From: Vacuolonema iberomarrocanum LEGE 07170
Lineage (GTDB): Bacteria; Cyanobacteriota; Cyanobacteriia; Elainellales; Elainellaceae
DNA length: 64,000 nt
Direction of reading: 5' to 3'
Assembly (NCBI GenBank): GCA_015207365.1
Contig: JADEXA010000034.1
Location: 1 to 64,000, forward strand
A program made the translations under genes and the position numbers. The first letter of the stretch is position 1, and every line of letters begins with the position of its first letter. The notes under the pieces are model-generated. The model had not been told where the DNA came from. It worked only from the letters and a program-made list of their open reading frames with translations, and did no database searches. Positions 42,549 through 51,540 of this stretch are shown here, one piece after another.

Positions 42549-43583
42549 TTAGGCGATTTCAAATTCCCCCATAATTTTCACCTCTGGCTCTAGCCATTGC
42601 TGCCAGCGATGCTCTACCTCTTCCTGAACATGGCGAATCAGGCGAAGAATGTCATTAGACGTTGCTTTGCCGCAGTTGAGGATGAAATTAGCATGACGCT
42701 CAGCCACCTGAGCATCCCCAATTTGGAAGCCCTTGAGCCCGCTCTGCTCGATCAGCCAGCCAGCGGCATAGGGGTTGGGATTGCGGAAAACACTGCCACA
42801 ACTGGGCAAATGGTAAGGCTGGGTGCGATGGCGATGGGTTTGGTGGTGGCGGGTTTTCTTGGCGATCGCTGCTGGCTCATAGCCAGGCTGCAACTGGAAG
42901 GTAGCCTGCACCACAAAGCGGGACAGATCTCCTTGCAAGTTGGATGTACGGTAGCGATAGTTCAGATCCGTTGCATCGAGCGTGGCTTCTCCGCCTGTTC
43001 GGGTAATGACCTGGGTATTGAGAAGGATGTCGGCAATACAGGCGCGGTGTGCTCCCGCATTCATCACAACTGCACCGCCAACGGTACCAGGAATACCGAC
43101 AGCCCATTCAAACCCACTCCAGCCTAGATCGGCGGCTTTCCATGCCAGGTTGGGGAGCGGCTCACCGGCGGCGATCGTGACTTGAGCTGTGGCCGGATCA
43201 AAGGAGCTGTGGCGCAGATGGCGAGTACAAATAATGAGCCCTGGCAATCCCCGATCGCTAATCAGGAGATTGGAGCCAGCCCCCAGAAACATGACAGGGA
43301 TACTGTGCTTGTTTGCCCAGGCGATACTTTCAGCCAACTCGTTTGCTGTGTGTGGCATGACAAACCATTCGGCAGGCCCCCCCACGCGGTAGGAGGTGTA
43401 GCGGGCAAGGCGAACCTGAGGGCGGATGGTGCAATGGGTATGGGGGAGGATGATAGGCGAGGACTCAGCGCCGAGTACCAGGGATGACCGAGGGGATGAT
43501 GAATAGAGCGCTGCCTCATGTGAGACGGACGCTGCTTCGGTTGCAACAGGGGATTCGACTTCAGTCGGTTTGGAAAGTGTCAT
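42549..43583 (-). CDS. murB: UDP-N-acetylenolpyruvoylglucosamine reductase MurB
   Basis: A 344-residue FAD enzyme that reduces UDP-GlcNAc-enolpyruvate to UDP-MurNAc with NADPH. RYTSYRVGGPAEWFVMP and VMFLGAGSNLLISDRGLPG are the FAD-binding stretches, GIPGTVGGAVVMNAGAH the core motif, and PSCGSVFRNP contains the catalytic Ser. The first 55 residues form an unusual hydrophilic extension (SPVATEAASVSHEAALYS). It lies about 310 bp after murC in the same direction. Confidence 0.95.
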   Translation of the reverse strand: MTLSKPTEVESPVATEAASVSHEAALYSSSPRSSLVLGAESSPIILPHTHCTIRPQVRLARYTSYRVGGPAEWFVMPHTANELAESIAWANKHSIPVMFLGAGSNLLISDRGLPGLIICTRHLRHSSFDPATAQVTIAAGEPLPNLAWKAADLGWSGFEWAVGIPGTVGGAVVMNAGAHRACIADILLNTQVITRTGGEATLDATDLNYRYRTSNLQGDLSRFVVQATFQLQPGYEPAAIAKKTRHHQTHRHRTQPYHLPSCGSVFRNPNPYAAGWLIEQSGLKGFQIGDAQVAERHANFILNCGKATSNDILRLIRHVQEEVEHRWQQWLEPEVKIMGEFEIA

Positions 43584-43895
43584 GGGTCGGACAAAGGCGA
43601 GTATAGGAGAATGAGCTGAGGTAATAGAAGACGAGGTGCAGCATGGTAAGGAGTGGAGTACAGGATGGTGCGTGTGAATTTTAGAGTTAGGCCGTTGTCA
43701 TTTCTAAATTTCCCTCGAACCGACAGACGTGCGAGAGGCACGTTCGACCGATGAGGATAATCCCGGTGAGCAGAAGCTTACCTTGGATATCAGTGTAGTT
43801 CGTGTGTTCAACCGCACTGAAAGAAAATCCGGATAGACTGCTAAAACTACCTTGATGCGCCAAGACCGACGCTGAGAGCGACGAGGAATACTGCT
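43584..43895. other. Spacer between murC and murB
   Basis: About 310 bp with no gene. A small hairpin (CGTGC/GCACG, around 43728-43742) is visible. The length suggests murB may also have its own promoter. Confidence 0.4.
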
Positions 43896-45479
43896 TTAGC
43901 CAGCGGCTTCTAGCAACAGTGTTCCCAAATCGAGATTCTGATAGTAAGTCAACAAATCAGGAATGACTCGATTGAGGTTCCCGGCTCCCAAAAACAGCAC
44001 CAGATCTCCTGGCTTTAAGAGCTGTTTGAGATGCTCTGTAACATCCGACAGGGTCGGACAAAAATCGACGCGGTCATGATGTTGGGCGATCGCCTGTGCC
44101 AGTGCTTCACCGGAAACCGTTCCTGGATTGGGCTCTCCAGCACTATAAACATCTGAGGAGACAACCCAGTCTGCATCGTCGAAGGATTGGGCAAATTCTT
44201 GCCAAAATGCTTCGATACGACTGTAACGATGGGGCTGAAACACCGCGACTAGGCGCGTCTGGGACGAGTTAGGAGATTGTACCCGCAAGCGTGCCGCTGC
44301 CAGAGTGGCGCGAATTTCGCTGGGGTGGTGGGCATAGTCATCCACAAAGGCGATGCTATGGGCTTCCCCCCGATGCTCAAATCGGCGTCGTGCGCCGACG
44401 AATTGCGGCAAAACCTCTGCAATAGTGTCGAAGTCTAAACCTAGCTTGCGCCCAACGGCGAGCGTTGCTAGAGCGTTGCTCAAGTTATGACGCCCTAGCA
44501 AGCTCAGGTTAAGTGTGCCGAGCACGTGACCCCGTTCCCAGATACGTGCTGTAATGCCCTCTGCACCCAACACTACCTGGTCGGCGATGTAGTCAGCACC
44601 GCTCTCAGGGTTAATGCTGTAGCTGATGTCGGTGGGAATATGTTGGCGAATCACGTCGCAATCCCAACAGCCCACCAAAATGCCACATTGCTGGGCAAAT
44701 TGCTGGAAGATTGCGATGACCTCATCCAGGCTGGTGTAATGATCGGGGTGATCCAGCTCGATGTTGGTAATCACGCCAATTTTGGGATGCAGCTTGATGA
44801 GGGAACCATCCGACTCGTCTGCCTCAGCGACGAGATGTGGCCCCTTGCCAACATAGGCATTGCCGCCCCAGGACTCAACCTCACCGCCAACAACGATGGT
44901 GGGATCTAGTCCGGCCTTCAGTAGCAAAAAACCAGCCATGCTACTCGTGGTCGTTTTGCCATGGGTTCCAGCGATCGCAATGCCTTCGTACTCGTGCATC
45001 AGAGCTGCCAGCAGGTCAGAGCGATGATAAATAGGGCACCCCATCGCCTGCGCCGCCCGAAATTCTGAATTGTTGCCATGAATGGCTGTCGAACAAATCA
45101 CTTGTGGCAGGCCAGCAGGAGACGCCGTCGAGTCCCAGGGTTGCAGAGAACGAGCGACAGGCTCGACAGATTCCACAGACACTGCTTTTGGGGTTGACTG
45201 AACGCCTTCTGTCTTTAAGTCTTTCCCATTTGTACTGGCTGCCGGGGGCAAAAATCCTTTGGTGGCTGTTCGATACCGATCCAAATTGGAAGCATCCTGA
45301 CTGGTATAGATGTCGGCACCTTGCCGTTCCAACCGTTTCATAATTTCGTTCAAACAAATGTCTGAACCCGAGACTGGAAGATTTCGCTTTGCCAGAACGT
45401 AGGCTAATGCCGACATTCCGATTCCACCAATACCGATAAAGTGAAACGGTCTTCCACTGAGATCAACCGCATTTTTCAT
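43896..45479 (-). CDS. murC: UDP-N-acetylmuramate-L-alanine ligase MurC
   Basis: A 527-residue ATP-dependent ligase that adds L-Ala to UDP-MurNAc. The N-terminal Rossmann domain (FHFIGIGGIGMSALAYVLA), ATP loop (GIAIAGTHGKTTTSS), EADESDGSL and VDDYAHHPSEIRATL are all present. A hydrophilic insert of about 50 residues at 70-122 (GKDLKTEGVQSTPKAVSVE) splits the N-terminal domain before VICSTAIHGNNSE. It precedes murB, as in most cyanobacteria. The reading frame opens directly with MKNAVDLSGRPFHF. Confidence 0.96.
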   Translation of the reverse strand: MKNAVDLSGRPFHFIGIGGIGMSALAYVLAKRNLPVSGSDICLNEIMKRLERQGADIYTSQDASNLDRYRTATKGFLPPAASTNGKDLKTEGVQSTPKAVSVESVEPVARSLQPWDSTASPAGLPQVICSTAIHGNNSEFRAAQAMGCPIYHRSDLLAALMHEYEGIAIAGTHGKTTTSSMAGFLLLKAGLDPTIVVGGEVESWGGNAYVGKGPHLVAEADESDGSLIKLHPKIGVITNIELDHPDHYTSLDEVIAIFQQFAQQCGILVGCWDCDVIRQHIPTDISYSINPESGADYIADQVVLGAEGITARIWERGHVLGTLNLSLLGRHNLSNALATLAVGRKLGLDFDTIAEVLPQFVGARRRFEHRGEAHSIAFVDDYAHHPSEIRATLAAARLRVQSPNSSQTRLVAVFQPHRYSRIEAFWQEFAQSFDDADWVVSSDVYSAGEPNPGTVSGEALAQAIAQHHDRVDFCPTLSDVTEHLKQLLKPGDLVLFLGAGNLNRVIPDLLTYYQNLDLGTLLLEAAG

Positions 45480-46067
45480 CCTCGCTCCTCAATCACACAC
45501 CACACACCACACAGAAAATATCACGCGTCATCATATCAAGAATTGATTAATTCACAATTAAACCTCGATATTCTCAGGGAAACGCCCTCATTTCTAGAAA
45601 ATCCGGAAAGAGATAGATTTTTTCATACCCTTTCTTCATCAAATCTTGTTTCAAACGTCCAAATTCAAGACAGGTTATGCAATAACGAGAGGATTGTACC
45701 CGTCCGTCTCAGGATTCACTACCACCAAAGCAACGCTAACTTGATTGACGAAGGGCGATCGCCTGCTGTTCACTCGATCCCACAAATCCAGTCGATGAAA
45801 AGTTTGAGATAAACGCTTTTTGTTTGATTGGTTACCCGTCAAGACCAGGACTGACGCAAGACTTGCACAATTCTGAGAGCATTAACGTGTCTTTTCTCTG
45901 AGTGTTTTTATAAACCTTCTGGGCTTCGTGTTAGGTCTTTCTAGCGTCTGGAGTATTGCTAGTGTCTGTGGGATTTCCAAAACCTTGTTGAGGATATTTG
46001 CATGGTATCTAACGGTTGAGACCCCTGTTCTATGTCCGTTTGATGATCCGAATTGCTAAGGGATGTG
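45480..46067. other. Divergent intergenic region, no gene seen
   Basis: About 590 bp between murC and nadD. A short CACACCACACACCACAC run lies at 45492-45510. It is moderately AT-rich, with no terminator, tRNA or repeat family that I recognise; it must hold the promoters of both genes. Confidence 0.45.
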
Positions 46068-46784
46068 ATGGGAACAAACCATGCGATAACCTCTCAGTCC
46101 CTGCCTCAGCGGGAAGCCTGGGGATTGCTTGGGGGAACGTTCAATCCCCCTCACTGGGGACATATTCAAATTGCTCAGGCTGCGCTGCTTCAGGCAAATC
46201 TTCACCGCGTGTTGTGGGTTCCCACCTATCGACCTCTGTACCGTCGCCGTGAATCAGTTCTCGCCTTCGACCATCGGCTAGCGATGGTGCAAGGGGCGAT
46301 CGCTCCCTATCCCAACTTCCATGCGTCCGACATCGAGCGAACTCTACCCGCCAAATCTTTCGCGATAGGAACTCTGACCCAATTGCAGGAACAGTATCCG
46401 AATGTTGATTGGACTTGGATTCTTGGCCTGGACACCTTTTCCTCGCTTCCCCGTTGGTATCAGGGCGATCGCCTGATCCCCCAATGCACCTGGCTGATTG
46501 CCCCCCGACCCGCTGTGTCAGGTCTCCCAACGGCGTCATCTACAGCAGATGCAGCAACGGCACCGATCCTGCGATCCATTCAAGTGCAGGCGGCTCACTG
46601 GCAGGCACAGGGAATCAAACTGGATTGGCAGCTCCTGGACATACACCCGATCCCCATTGCATCCAGTAACATTCGACAACGAGTGTGCGATCGCCAACCG
46701 ATTGATTCTCTCGTTCCTGCTGCTGTTAAAGCCTATATCCAGCAGCATAAGCTCTACATCACAACAGGTTCGCCAAGCGATTAG
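46068..46784 (+). CDS. nadD: Nicotinate-nucleotide adenylyltransferase (NadD-like)
   Basis: A 238-residue nucleotidyltransferase. GLLGGTFNPPHWGHIQIAQ is the classic NadD start with the (H/T)xGH ATP site, and PIASSNIRQRV is the C-terminal SSxxIR motif. It makes deamido-NAD from nicotinate mononucleotide. VDWTWILGLDTFSSLPRWY is the central loop region. The ATG at 46068 follows AAGGGATGTG. A terminator follows, so it is transcribed alone. Confidence 0.85.
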   Translation: MGTNHAITSQSLPQREAWGLLGGTFNPPHWGHIQIAQAALLQANLHRVLWVPTYRPLYRRRESVLAFDHRLAMVQGAIAPYPNFHASDIERTLPAKSFAIGTLTQLQEQYPNVDWTWILGLDTFSSLPRWYQGDRLIPQCTWLIAPRPAVSGLPTASSTADAATAPILRSIQVQAAHWQAQGIKLDWQLLDIHPIPIASSNIRQRVCDRQPIDSLVPAAVKAYIQQHKLYITTGSPSD

Positions 46785-46811
46785 TAAACCCAAGCCGCCG
46801 TGGCGAAACAG

Positions 46812-46840
46812 AAAAATGAGTAAATTTACTCATTTTTTTT
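46812..46840. terminator. Terminator after nadD
   Basis: A perfect 13-bp palindrome (AAAAATGAGTAAA and its complement) is followed by eight T on the plus strand. Confidence 0.8.
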
Positions 46841-46930
46841 GAGAAGGGTAGCCATGAATTTTTCTGGATTTTCTTCCAAATTCTTTAATTTCTTCTGATT
46901 TACTCGCAAAATCACCCTATTCTTCTTCCC

Positions 46931-46960
46931 TTGAGAGCATGTCTCACGAACGTGTATGAT
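46931..46960 (+). promoter_or_regulatory. Possible sigma-70 type promoter of gap2
   Basis: TTGAGA (46931-46936) and TATGAT (46955-46960) are separated by 18 bp and stand 44 bp before the gap2 GTG. The match to consensus is good, but it is predicted by eye only. Confidence 0.45.
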
Positions 46961-47004
46961 CAGTTCCATCATCGGCGAATCATGAGATATAGAGGGAAGA
47001 CGCA

Positions 47005-48021
47005 GTGGTTAGAGTAGCTATTAACGGTTTTGGACGTATTGGTCGGAACTTCTTACGGTGCTGGTTGACTCGCAGTAACAGCCAGCTTGATATTGTAGGA
47101 ATTAACGATACCTCGGATCCGCGCACGAATGCTCACCTGCTTACCTATGATTCCATGCTGGGGAAGCTGGATGCTGATATTTTTGGGGATGACAACAGCC
47201 TGACAGTCAACGGCAAAGTCATTAAGTGTGTGTCGGATAGAAATCCCTTGAATCTGCCCTGGAAAGAGTGGGAGGTGGATTTGGTTATCGAATCTACTGG
47301 GGTTTTCGTCACCTACGATGGCGCATCCAAGCATATGCAGGCTGGAGCCAAGAAAGTTTTGATTACGGCACCCGGTAAGGGCGGCGATATTGGTACCTTC
47401 GTTGTTGGTGTAAACGACGGAGACTACACCCACGAAGATTATCCGATCGTCAGTAACGCAAGCTGTACCACCAATTGCCTTGCGCCTGTGGTTAAGGTAT
47501 TGAACGACGCCTTTGGGATCATCAAAGGCACAATGACCACTACCCACAGCTATACCGGTGATCAGCGTTTGCTAGATGCCAGCCACCGCGACCTGCGCCG
47601 TGCCCGGGCGGCTGCGCTCAACATTGTTCCGACAACGACAGGTGCTGCTAAGGCCGTAGCGCTGGTCATTCCCGAAATGGCAGGCAAGCTCAATGGCATT
47701 GCCATGCGGGTTCCGACGCCAAACGTATCGGTGGTAGATTTGGTCGCTCAAGTTTCGAAGCCTGCGATCGCCGATCAGGTAAACGAAGCCCTGAAGATAG
47801 CGGCGGACGGCCCACTCAAAGGCATTTTGGAATACAGCGATCTTCCCCTCGTTTCTATCGACTACCGCAAGACCGATGCGTCGTCCATTGTGGATGCCAG
47901 TCTGACGATGGTGATGGGTGGCGACATGGTTAAAGTGGTTGCTTGGTATGACAATGAGTGGGGTTACAGCCAGCGGGTTGTAGACCTAGCAGAAATTGTT
48001 GCGCAAAAGTGGGCAGCGTAG
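47005..48021 (+). CDS. gap2: Glyceraldehyde-3-phosphate dehydrogenase, Gap2 type
   Basis: A 338-residue GAPDH. The Rossmann domain (VRVAINGFGRIGRNFLRC), SNASCTTNCLAPV with the catalytic Cys, and HSYTGDQRLLDASHRDLRR are clear. The sequence closely follows cyanobacterial Gap2, the NAD(P)-using Calvin-cycle and gluconeogenic enzyme, not glycolytic Gap1, and shares its C-terminus (NEWGYSQRVVDLAEIV). It starts with GTG at 47005 after GAGGGAAGACGCA. It is monocistronic and has a strong terminator. Confidence 0.95.
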   Translation: MVRVAINGFGRIGRNFLRCWLTRSNSQLDIVGINDTSDPRTNAHLLTYDSMLGKLDADIFGDDNSLTVNGKVIKCVSDRNPLNLPWKEWEVDLVIESTGVFVTYDGASKHMQAGAKKVLITAPGKGGDIGTFVVGVNDGDYTHEDYPIVSNASCTTNCLAPVVKVLNDAFGIIKGTMTTTHSYTGDQRLLDASHRDLRRARAAALNIVPTTTGAAKAVALVIPEMAGKLNGIAMRVPTPNVSVVDLVAQVSKPAIADQVNEALKIAADGPLKGILEYSDLPLVSIDYRKTDASSIVDASLTMVMGGDMVKVVAWYDNEWGYSQRVVDLAEIVAQKWAA

Positions 48022-48081
48022 GCTCCAATTGTTTGGAGCACTCAAACGCTTGATTCCAATAAAAAGTGTACAGATCAGATG

Positions 48082-48120
48082 TGGGAGGATTGCCATCAAG
48101 CTGGCACCTCCCAATTTTTT
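48082..48120 (+). terminator. Terminator after gap2
   Basis: An imperfect stem (TGGGAGG-TGCCA pairing with TGGCA-CCTCCCA) is followed by AATTTTTTTT. It lies 61 bp after the stop. Confidence 0.8.
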
Positions 48121-48210
48121 TTGATGGTTTTGCTGGTGCGCCTCAAACAGTTGGAATTTTATTATTTTACCTAAAATATAATTTGCTATTAATCTCCCCA
48201 TATCCACTAA

Positions 48211-48314
48211 GTAGCTCGGCATGATGAAAAACCAGACCCTAAAAACCTGTGCCGCCCGCGCTGCGGGCGGCACAGGTTTTTAGGGTTTTAGGTTTAATTG
48301 CACTTGCTAACTTA
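48211..48314. repeat. Family B palindromic repeat, copy 1
   Basis: The core stem, arms 48237-48259 and 48263-48285, is perfect over 23 bp with a GCT loop and a GC-rich tip (GCCGCCCGC). The flanks GTAGCTCGGCATGATGAAAA and TTTTAGGTTTAATTGCAC are shared with 58162-58265. The remaining 300 bp up to the next gene shows no supported gene. Confidence 0.8.
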
Positions 48315-48630
48315 TGTCCAGGGAAGTGCTGCGTGAAGTGAAACTGCCAAACGCGCTTTTCCCGTCATTCCAATATCGGCAGGAACCCAGCGCGAAGATG
48401 AGGTGTGGCCTTGGATTCCCATTTTCAGGGCATACCAATCCTTTTGGCTTTGACCGTTCAAGCCTCATAGTCAAACTCCCCCACCCACCCCTCGTCCGGG
48501 CTCCAATTACAAAACTTCAGAGTCTCTTCATCAGACCCCAAATTTTATATCTATCGTTTATGTAAAGCTGGACAGTTCCCGATCGCTCGCGTTAGATGGA
48601 ACAGAACTGTTACGACAGGAGCGATCGCCA

Positions 48631-49764
48631 ATGTATGACTGCATTATTGTGGGTGCTGGACCCGCTGGAGGAAGTGCTGCCTATCACCTTGCCAAACGCG
48701 GGCGATCGGTTTTAGTCCTCGAAAAAGAGAGCCTGCCCCGCTATAAACCCTGTGGTGGTGGTGTGTCTCCCCAAGTTGCCGAGTGGTTTGATTTTGACTT
48801 CAGCCCTGCCATTTCTCTCAAGGTCAATTCCATCCGCTACACCTGGCAAATGGAAGACCCGGTAGAAGCCCGTCTAGATAACCTCGAACCCATCTGGATG
48901 GTGCGGCGGGACGTGTTTGATCATTTTCTGATGAAGCAAGCCCAGGGGCAAGGTGCAGAGCTAAAAGATGGTACAGAAGTAAAAGGCATCACCTTCCAGA
49001 ATGACCACTGGCAAGTGAATACAGCCAATGGTAGCTTCGATGCAAAATTTCTGATTGCCGCTGATGGAGCCAAAGGCCCGATGGCAAAGTGGCTCGGCTT
49101 TAAGGAACGCAAGCGTCGCCTCGGCGGTGCACTGGAGGCAGAAGCTCCCGTCAATGTCGAAGATCCCCATGCCGTCTACTTTGAATTTGGTATGGTGAAG
49201 AACGGCTATATCTGGAACTTCCCCAAAGCCGATGGCTATTCCATTGGTATTGGGACATTCCGGGGCGGTGAGCCACAGGATTTCAAAGCTATTCTGACGA
49301 AATACGCCACCCTGTTTGGCATCGAACTGGGCAAGACGAAGCAGTATGGGCATCCCCTCTGTCTGTGGGATGGTGACCAGACGCTGCACACCCAAAACGC
49401 CGTGCTGGCTGGAGAAGCTGCCTGTGTCGTCGATCCAATGACAGCTGAAGGGATTCGCCCATCTATTCTTACCGGGGTGAAAGCGGCAGAGGCGATCGAC
49501 AAGGCTGTTGGGGGTGCCACCGATGCCCTGGAACAGTACACCCAAACCATCCATGAGGAATGGGGCAAAGATATGGCTTGGGCTCAACGGCTGTCTGGCC
49601 TGTTTTATCGGGTGCCAAAGGTGGGCTACAAGCTCGGTGTAAAGCGACCCTCCGCAACCCAGCGGATGGCAGAAATTCTCTGCGGCAAGTCGAGCTACGG
49701 TGATGTGGCCAATCGCGCCATCAAGCGCCTCAGTACTGGAATGATTCCTGGCATGGGACGTTAG
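48631..49764 (+). CDS. Geranylgeranyl-reductase-family FAD oxidoreductase
   Basis: A 377-residue flavoprotein. The N-terminal FAD motif (CIIVGAGPAGGSAAYHLAK) and YKPCGGGVSP are those of geranylgeranyl reductases; VLAGEAACVVDPMTAEGI is the second FAD motif. Canonical ChlP, which saturates the chlorophyll tail, has a different N-terminus, so this is a paralogue, perhaps acting on carotenoid, quinone or archaeal-type prenyl lipids. It has no signal peptide. It is monocistronic, with a hairpin 50 bp after the stop. Confidence 0.85.
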   Translation: MYDCIIVGAGPAGGSAAYHLAKRGRSVLVLEKESLPRYKPCGGGVSPQVAEWFDFDFSPAISLKVNSIRYTWQMEDPVEARLDNLEPIWMVRRDVFDHFLMKQAQGQGAELKDGTEVKGITFQNDHWQVNTANGSFDAKFLIAADGAKGPMAKWLGFKERKRRLGGALEAEAPVNVEDPHAVYFEFGMVKNGYIWNFPKADGYSIGIGTFRGGEPQDFKAILTKYATLFGIELGKTKQYGHPLCLWDGDQTLHTQNAVLAGEAACVVDPMTAEGIRPSILTGVKAAEAIDKAVGGATDALEQYTQTIHEEWGKDMAWAQRLSGLFYRVPKVGYKLGVKRPSATQRMAEILCGKSSYGDVANRAIKRLSTGMIPGMGR

Positions 49765-49813
49765 GTGCTATTTGCCGACCTCCAGATGCCCAATTAGGAT
49801 TTACGCATCTTGC

Positions 49814-49846
49814 TGATGGTGTGGCCACGTCACGGCCACACCATCA
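49814..49846. terminator. Hairpin after the GGR-family gene
   Basis: The perfect 13-bp stem TGATGGTGTGGCC / GGCCACACCATCA has a 7-nt loop. There is no T-tract, so terminator use is likely but not proven. Confidence 0.55.
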
Positions 49847-49855
49847 ACGAATTTA

Positions 49856-49962
49856 TATTAAATCCGGTTGAAGAACCCACCTATCGTTTGCGCCCGCTGC
49901 AATGCAGCGGGCGCAAACGATAGGTGGGTTTTACGGCTGTTTAACCTGATTTGATATTACTC
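49856..49962. repeat. Family A palindromic repeat, copy 3
   Basis: The inner stem is perfect over 27 bp (arms 49874-49900 and 49904-49930, 3-nt loop). The left flank TTAAATCCGGTTGAAG matches the other copies, and the right flank (TTTAACCTGATTTGATATT) is a decayed complement. The rest of the 420-bp gap before argG shows no gene. Confidence 0.8.
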
Positions 49963-50180
49963 AGGATGACGCAAGGTTTGCGTCAATCCTGTGGGGGATG
50001 CGTCTTCGACTGAGGAAATCGGGTGTCTATCTGGGACTTGTGGGCGATCGCGCCATCTTTCCTGCTGCATCGCCCAACGGCTGATGCAGAAAATTCTTCA
50101 ATAGACCGTCCCTATCGAACAGAATTGCGCGCAATTCATTTGATAATGGGGAGGTTGTTTTAAGATGAGTTTCTGGCATC

Positions 50181-51383
50181 ATGGGTCGCGCTGAAAAAGT
50201 TGTTCTCGCCTACTCCGGCGGAGTTGATACCTCCGTTTGTATCCCCTATCTCAAAGAAGAATGGGGTGTTAAGGAAGTGATTACCCTGGCAGCGGATTTG
50301 GGGCAGGGCGAAGAATTAGGGCCGATTAAGGAAAAAGCGCTGACCTCAGGAGCATTGGTATCGTTGGTCGCCGATGCGCAGGTGAGCTTTATGAACAACT
50401 ATGCGTTCCCTGCCATTCAAGCCAACGCCCTCTACGAAAACCGTTATCCACTTTCCACGGCTCTGGCGCGTCCGTTAATTGCTAAGTTGCTGGTGGATGC
50501 GGCAGAAGAATATGGTGCAGATGCGGTGGCCCATGGTTGTACCGGAAAAGGCAATGACCAGGTACGATTTGATGTTTCCATTGCGGCCCTCAATCCAAAT
50601 ATCAAGGTGCTAGCGCCAGCACGAGAATGGGGCATGAGCCGTGAAGAAACCATCGCCTATGGCGAGCGTTTTGGCATTCCTGCCCCAGTGAAAAAGTCAT
50701 CTCCCTACAGCATCGATCGCAACCTGTTGGGGCGCAGCATCGAGGCAGGGCCACTAGAAGATCCCTGGACAGAACCCCTGGAAGAAGTGTTTGCGATGAC
50801 AAGGGCGATCGCCGACACCCCCGATGAGCCCGACTATGTAGAAATTGGTTTTGCAAAGGGAATCCCGGTTTCCCTGGATGGTAATGCGTTTTCCCCGGTT
50901 GCCCTGGTGAGCCAACTCAATGAGCGGGTCGGTGCCCATGGCATTGGACGGATCGACATGATCGAAAATCGTCTGGTCGGCATCAAATCGCGCGAAATTT
51001 ATGAAGCTCCGGCATTGCTCGTGCTGATTCAAGCCCACCGCGATCTAGAAAGCCTGACCTTGACAGCCGATGTGACGCAGTACAAGCGCGGGATTGAGGA
51101 AACCTACTCCCAGTTGGTCTACAACGGTTTGTGGTATAGCCCCCTCAAGGGTGCATTGGATGCATTTGTGCAGCAAACGCAAGAGCGGGTGTCAGGTACT
51201 GTGCGCGTGAAGCTGTTCAAAGGTAATGCCACCATTGTTGGTCGTAAGGCAGACAATTCTCTCTATACGCCCGACCTGGCAACCTATGGTGCCGATGATC
51301 AGTTCGACCACAAAGCGGCGGAAGGTTTCATCTATGTTTGGGGTTTGCCGACTCGCGTCTGGGCAGAAAAGCTGAGAGGCTGA
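50181..51383 (+). CDS. argG: Argininosuccinate synthase
   Basis: A 400-residue enzyme that joins citrulline and aspartate with ATP, the penultimate step of arginine synthesis. The P-loop type motif VLAYSGGVDTSVCIPYL opens the protein, and AHGCTGKGNDQVRFD and YSIDRNLLGRSIEAGP are the substrate-binding signatures. Its length is normal and no fusion is seen. It is not in an operon with other arg genes here. The 5' region carries a family A palindrome about 220 bp upstream. Confidence 0.97.
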   Translation: MGRAEKVVLAYSGGVDTSVCIPYLKEEWGVKEVITLAADLGQGEELGPIKEKALTSGALVSLVADAQVSFMNNYAFPAIQANALYENRYPLSTALARPLIAKLLVDAAEEYGADAVAHGCTGKGNDQVRFDVSIAALNPNIKVLAPAREWGMSREETIAYGERFGIPAPVKKSSPYSIDRNLLGRSIEAGPLEDPWTEPLEEVFAMTRAIADTPDEPDYVEIGFAKGIPVSLDGNAFSPVALVSQLNERVGAHGIGRIDMIENRLVGIKSREIYEAPALLVLIQAHRDLESLTLTADVTQYKRGIEETYSQLVYNGLWYSPLKGALDAFVQQTQERVSGTVRVKLFKGNATIVGRKADNSLYTPDLATYGADDQFDHKAAEGFIYVWGLPTRVWAEKLRG

Positions 51384-51540
51384 GTATCCACCGTTTGAAC
51401 GGTTTGCCACGCGGTAGCTAAATTGACCATGTCTCTACCCAGTATCTTCTATCGTTGAAGTTTGCTTCAGTGACACTCCGCCAGCCTATGCCCGGAGGTT
51501 GCGGAGTGATTTGGATATCTGGTTTAGAGGAGTGACGTTC

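Noticed and set aside
45441..45812. 123-codon plus-strand frame upstream of nadD
   Set aside because: Begins inside murC on the opposite strand; composition does not look coding.
48314..48565. 83-codon frame after the family B repeat
   Set aside because: Starts at the repeat edge, no ribosome-binding site, and no recognisable feature.
48631..49764. Calling this gene chlP
   Set aside because: It is in the reductase family, but its N-terminus differs from the canonical chlorophyll enzyme.
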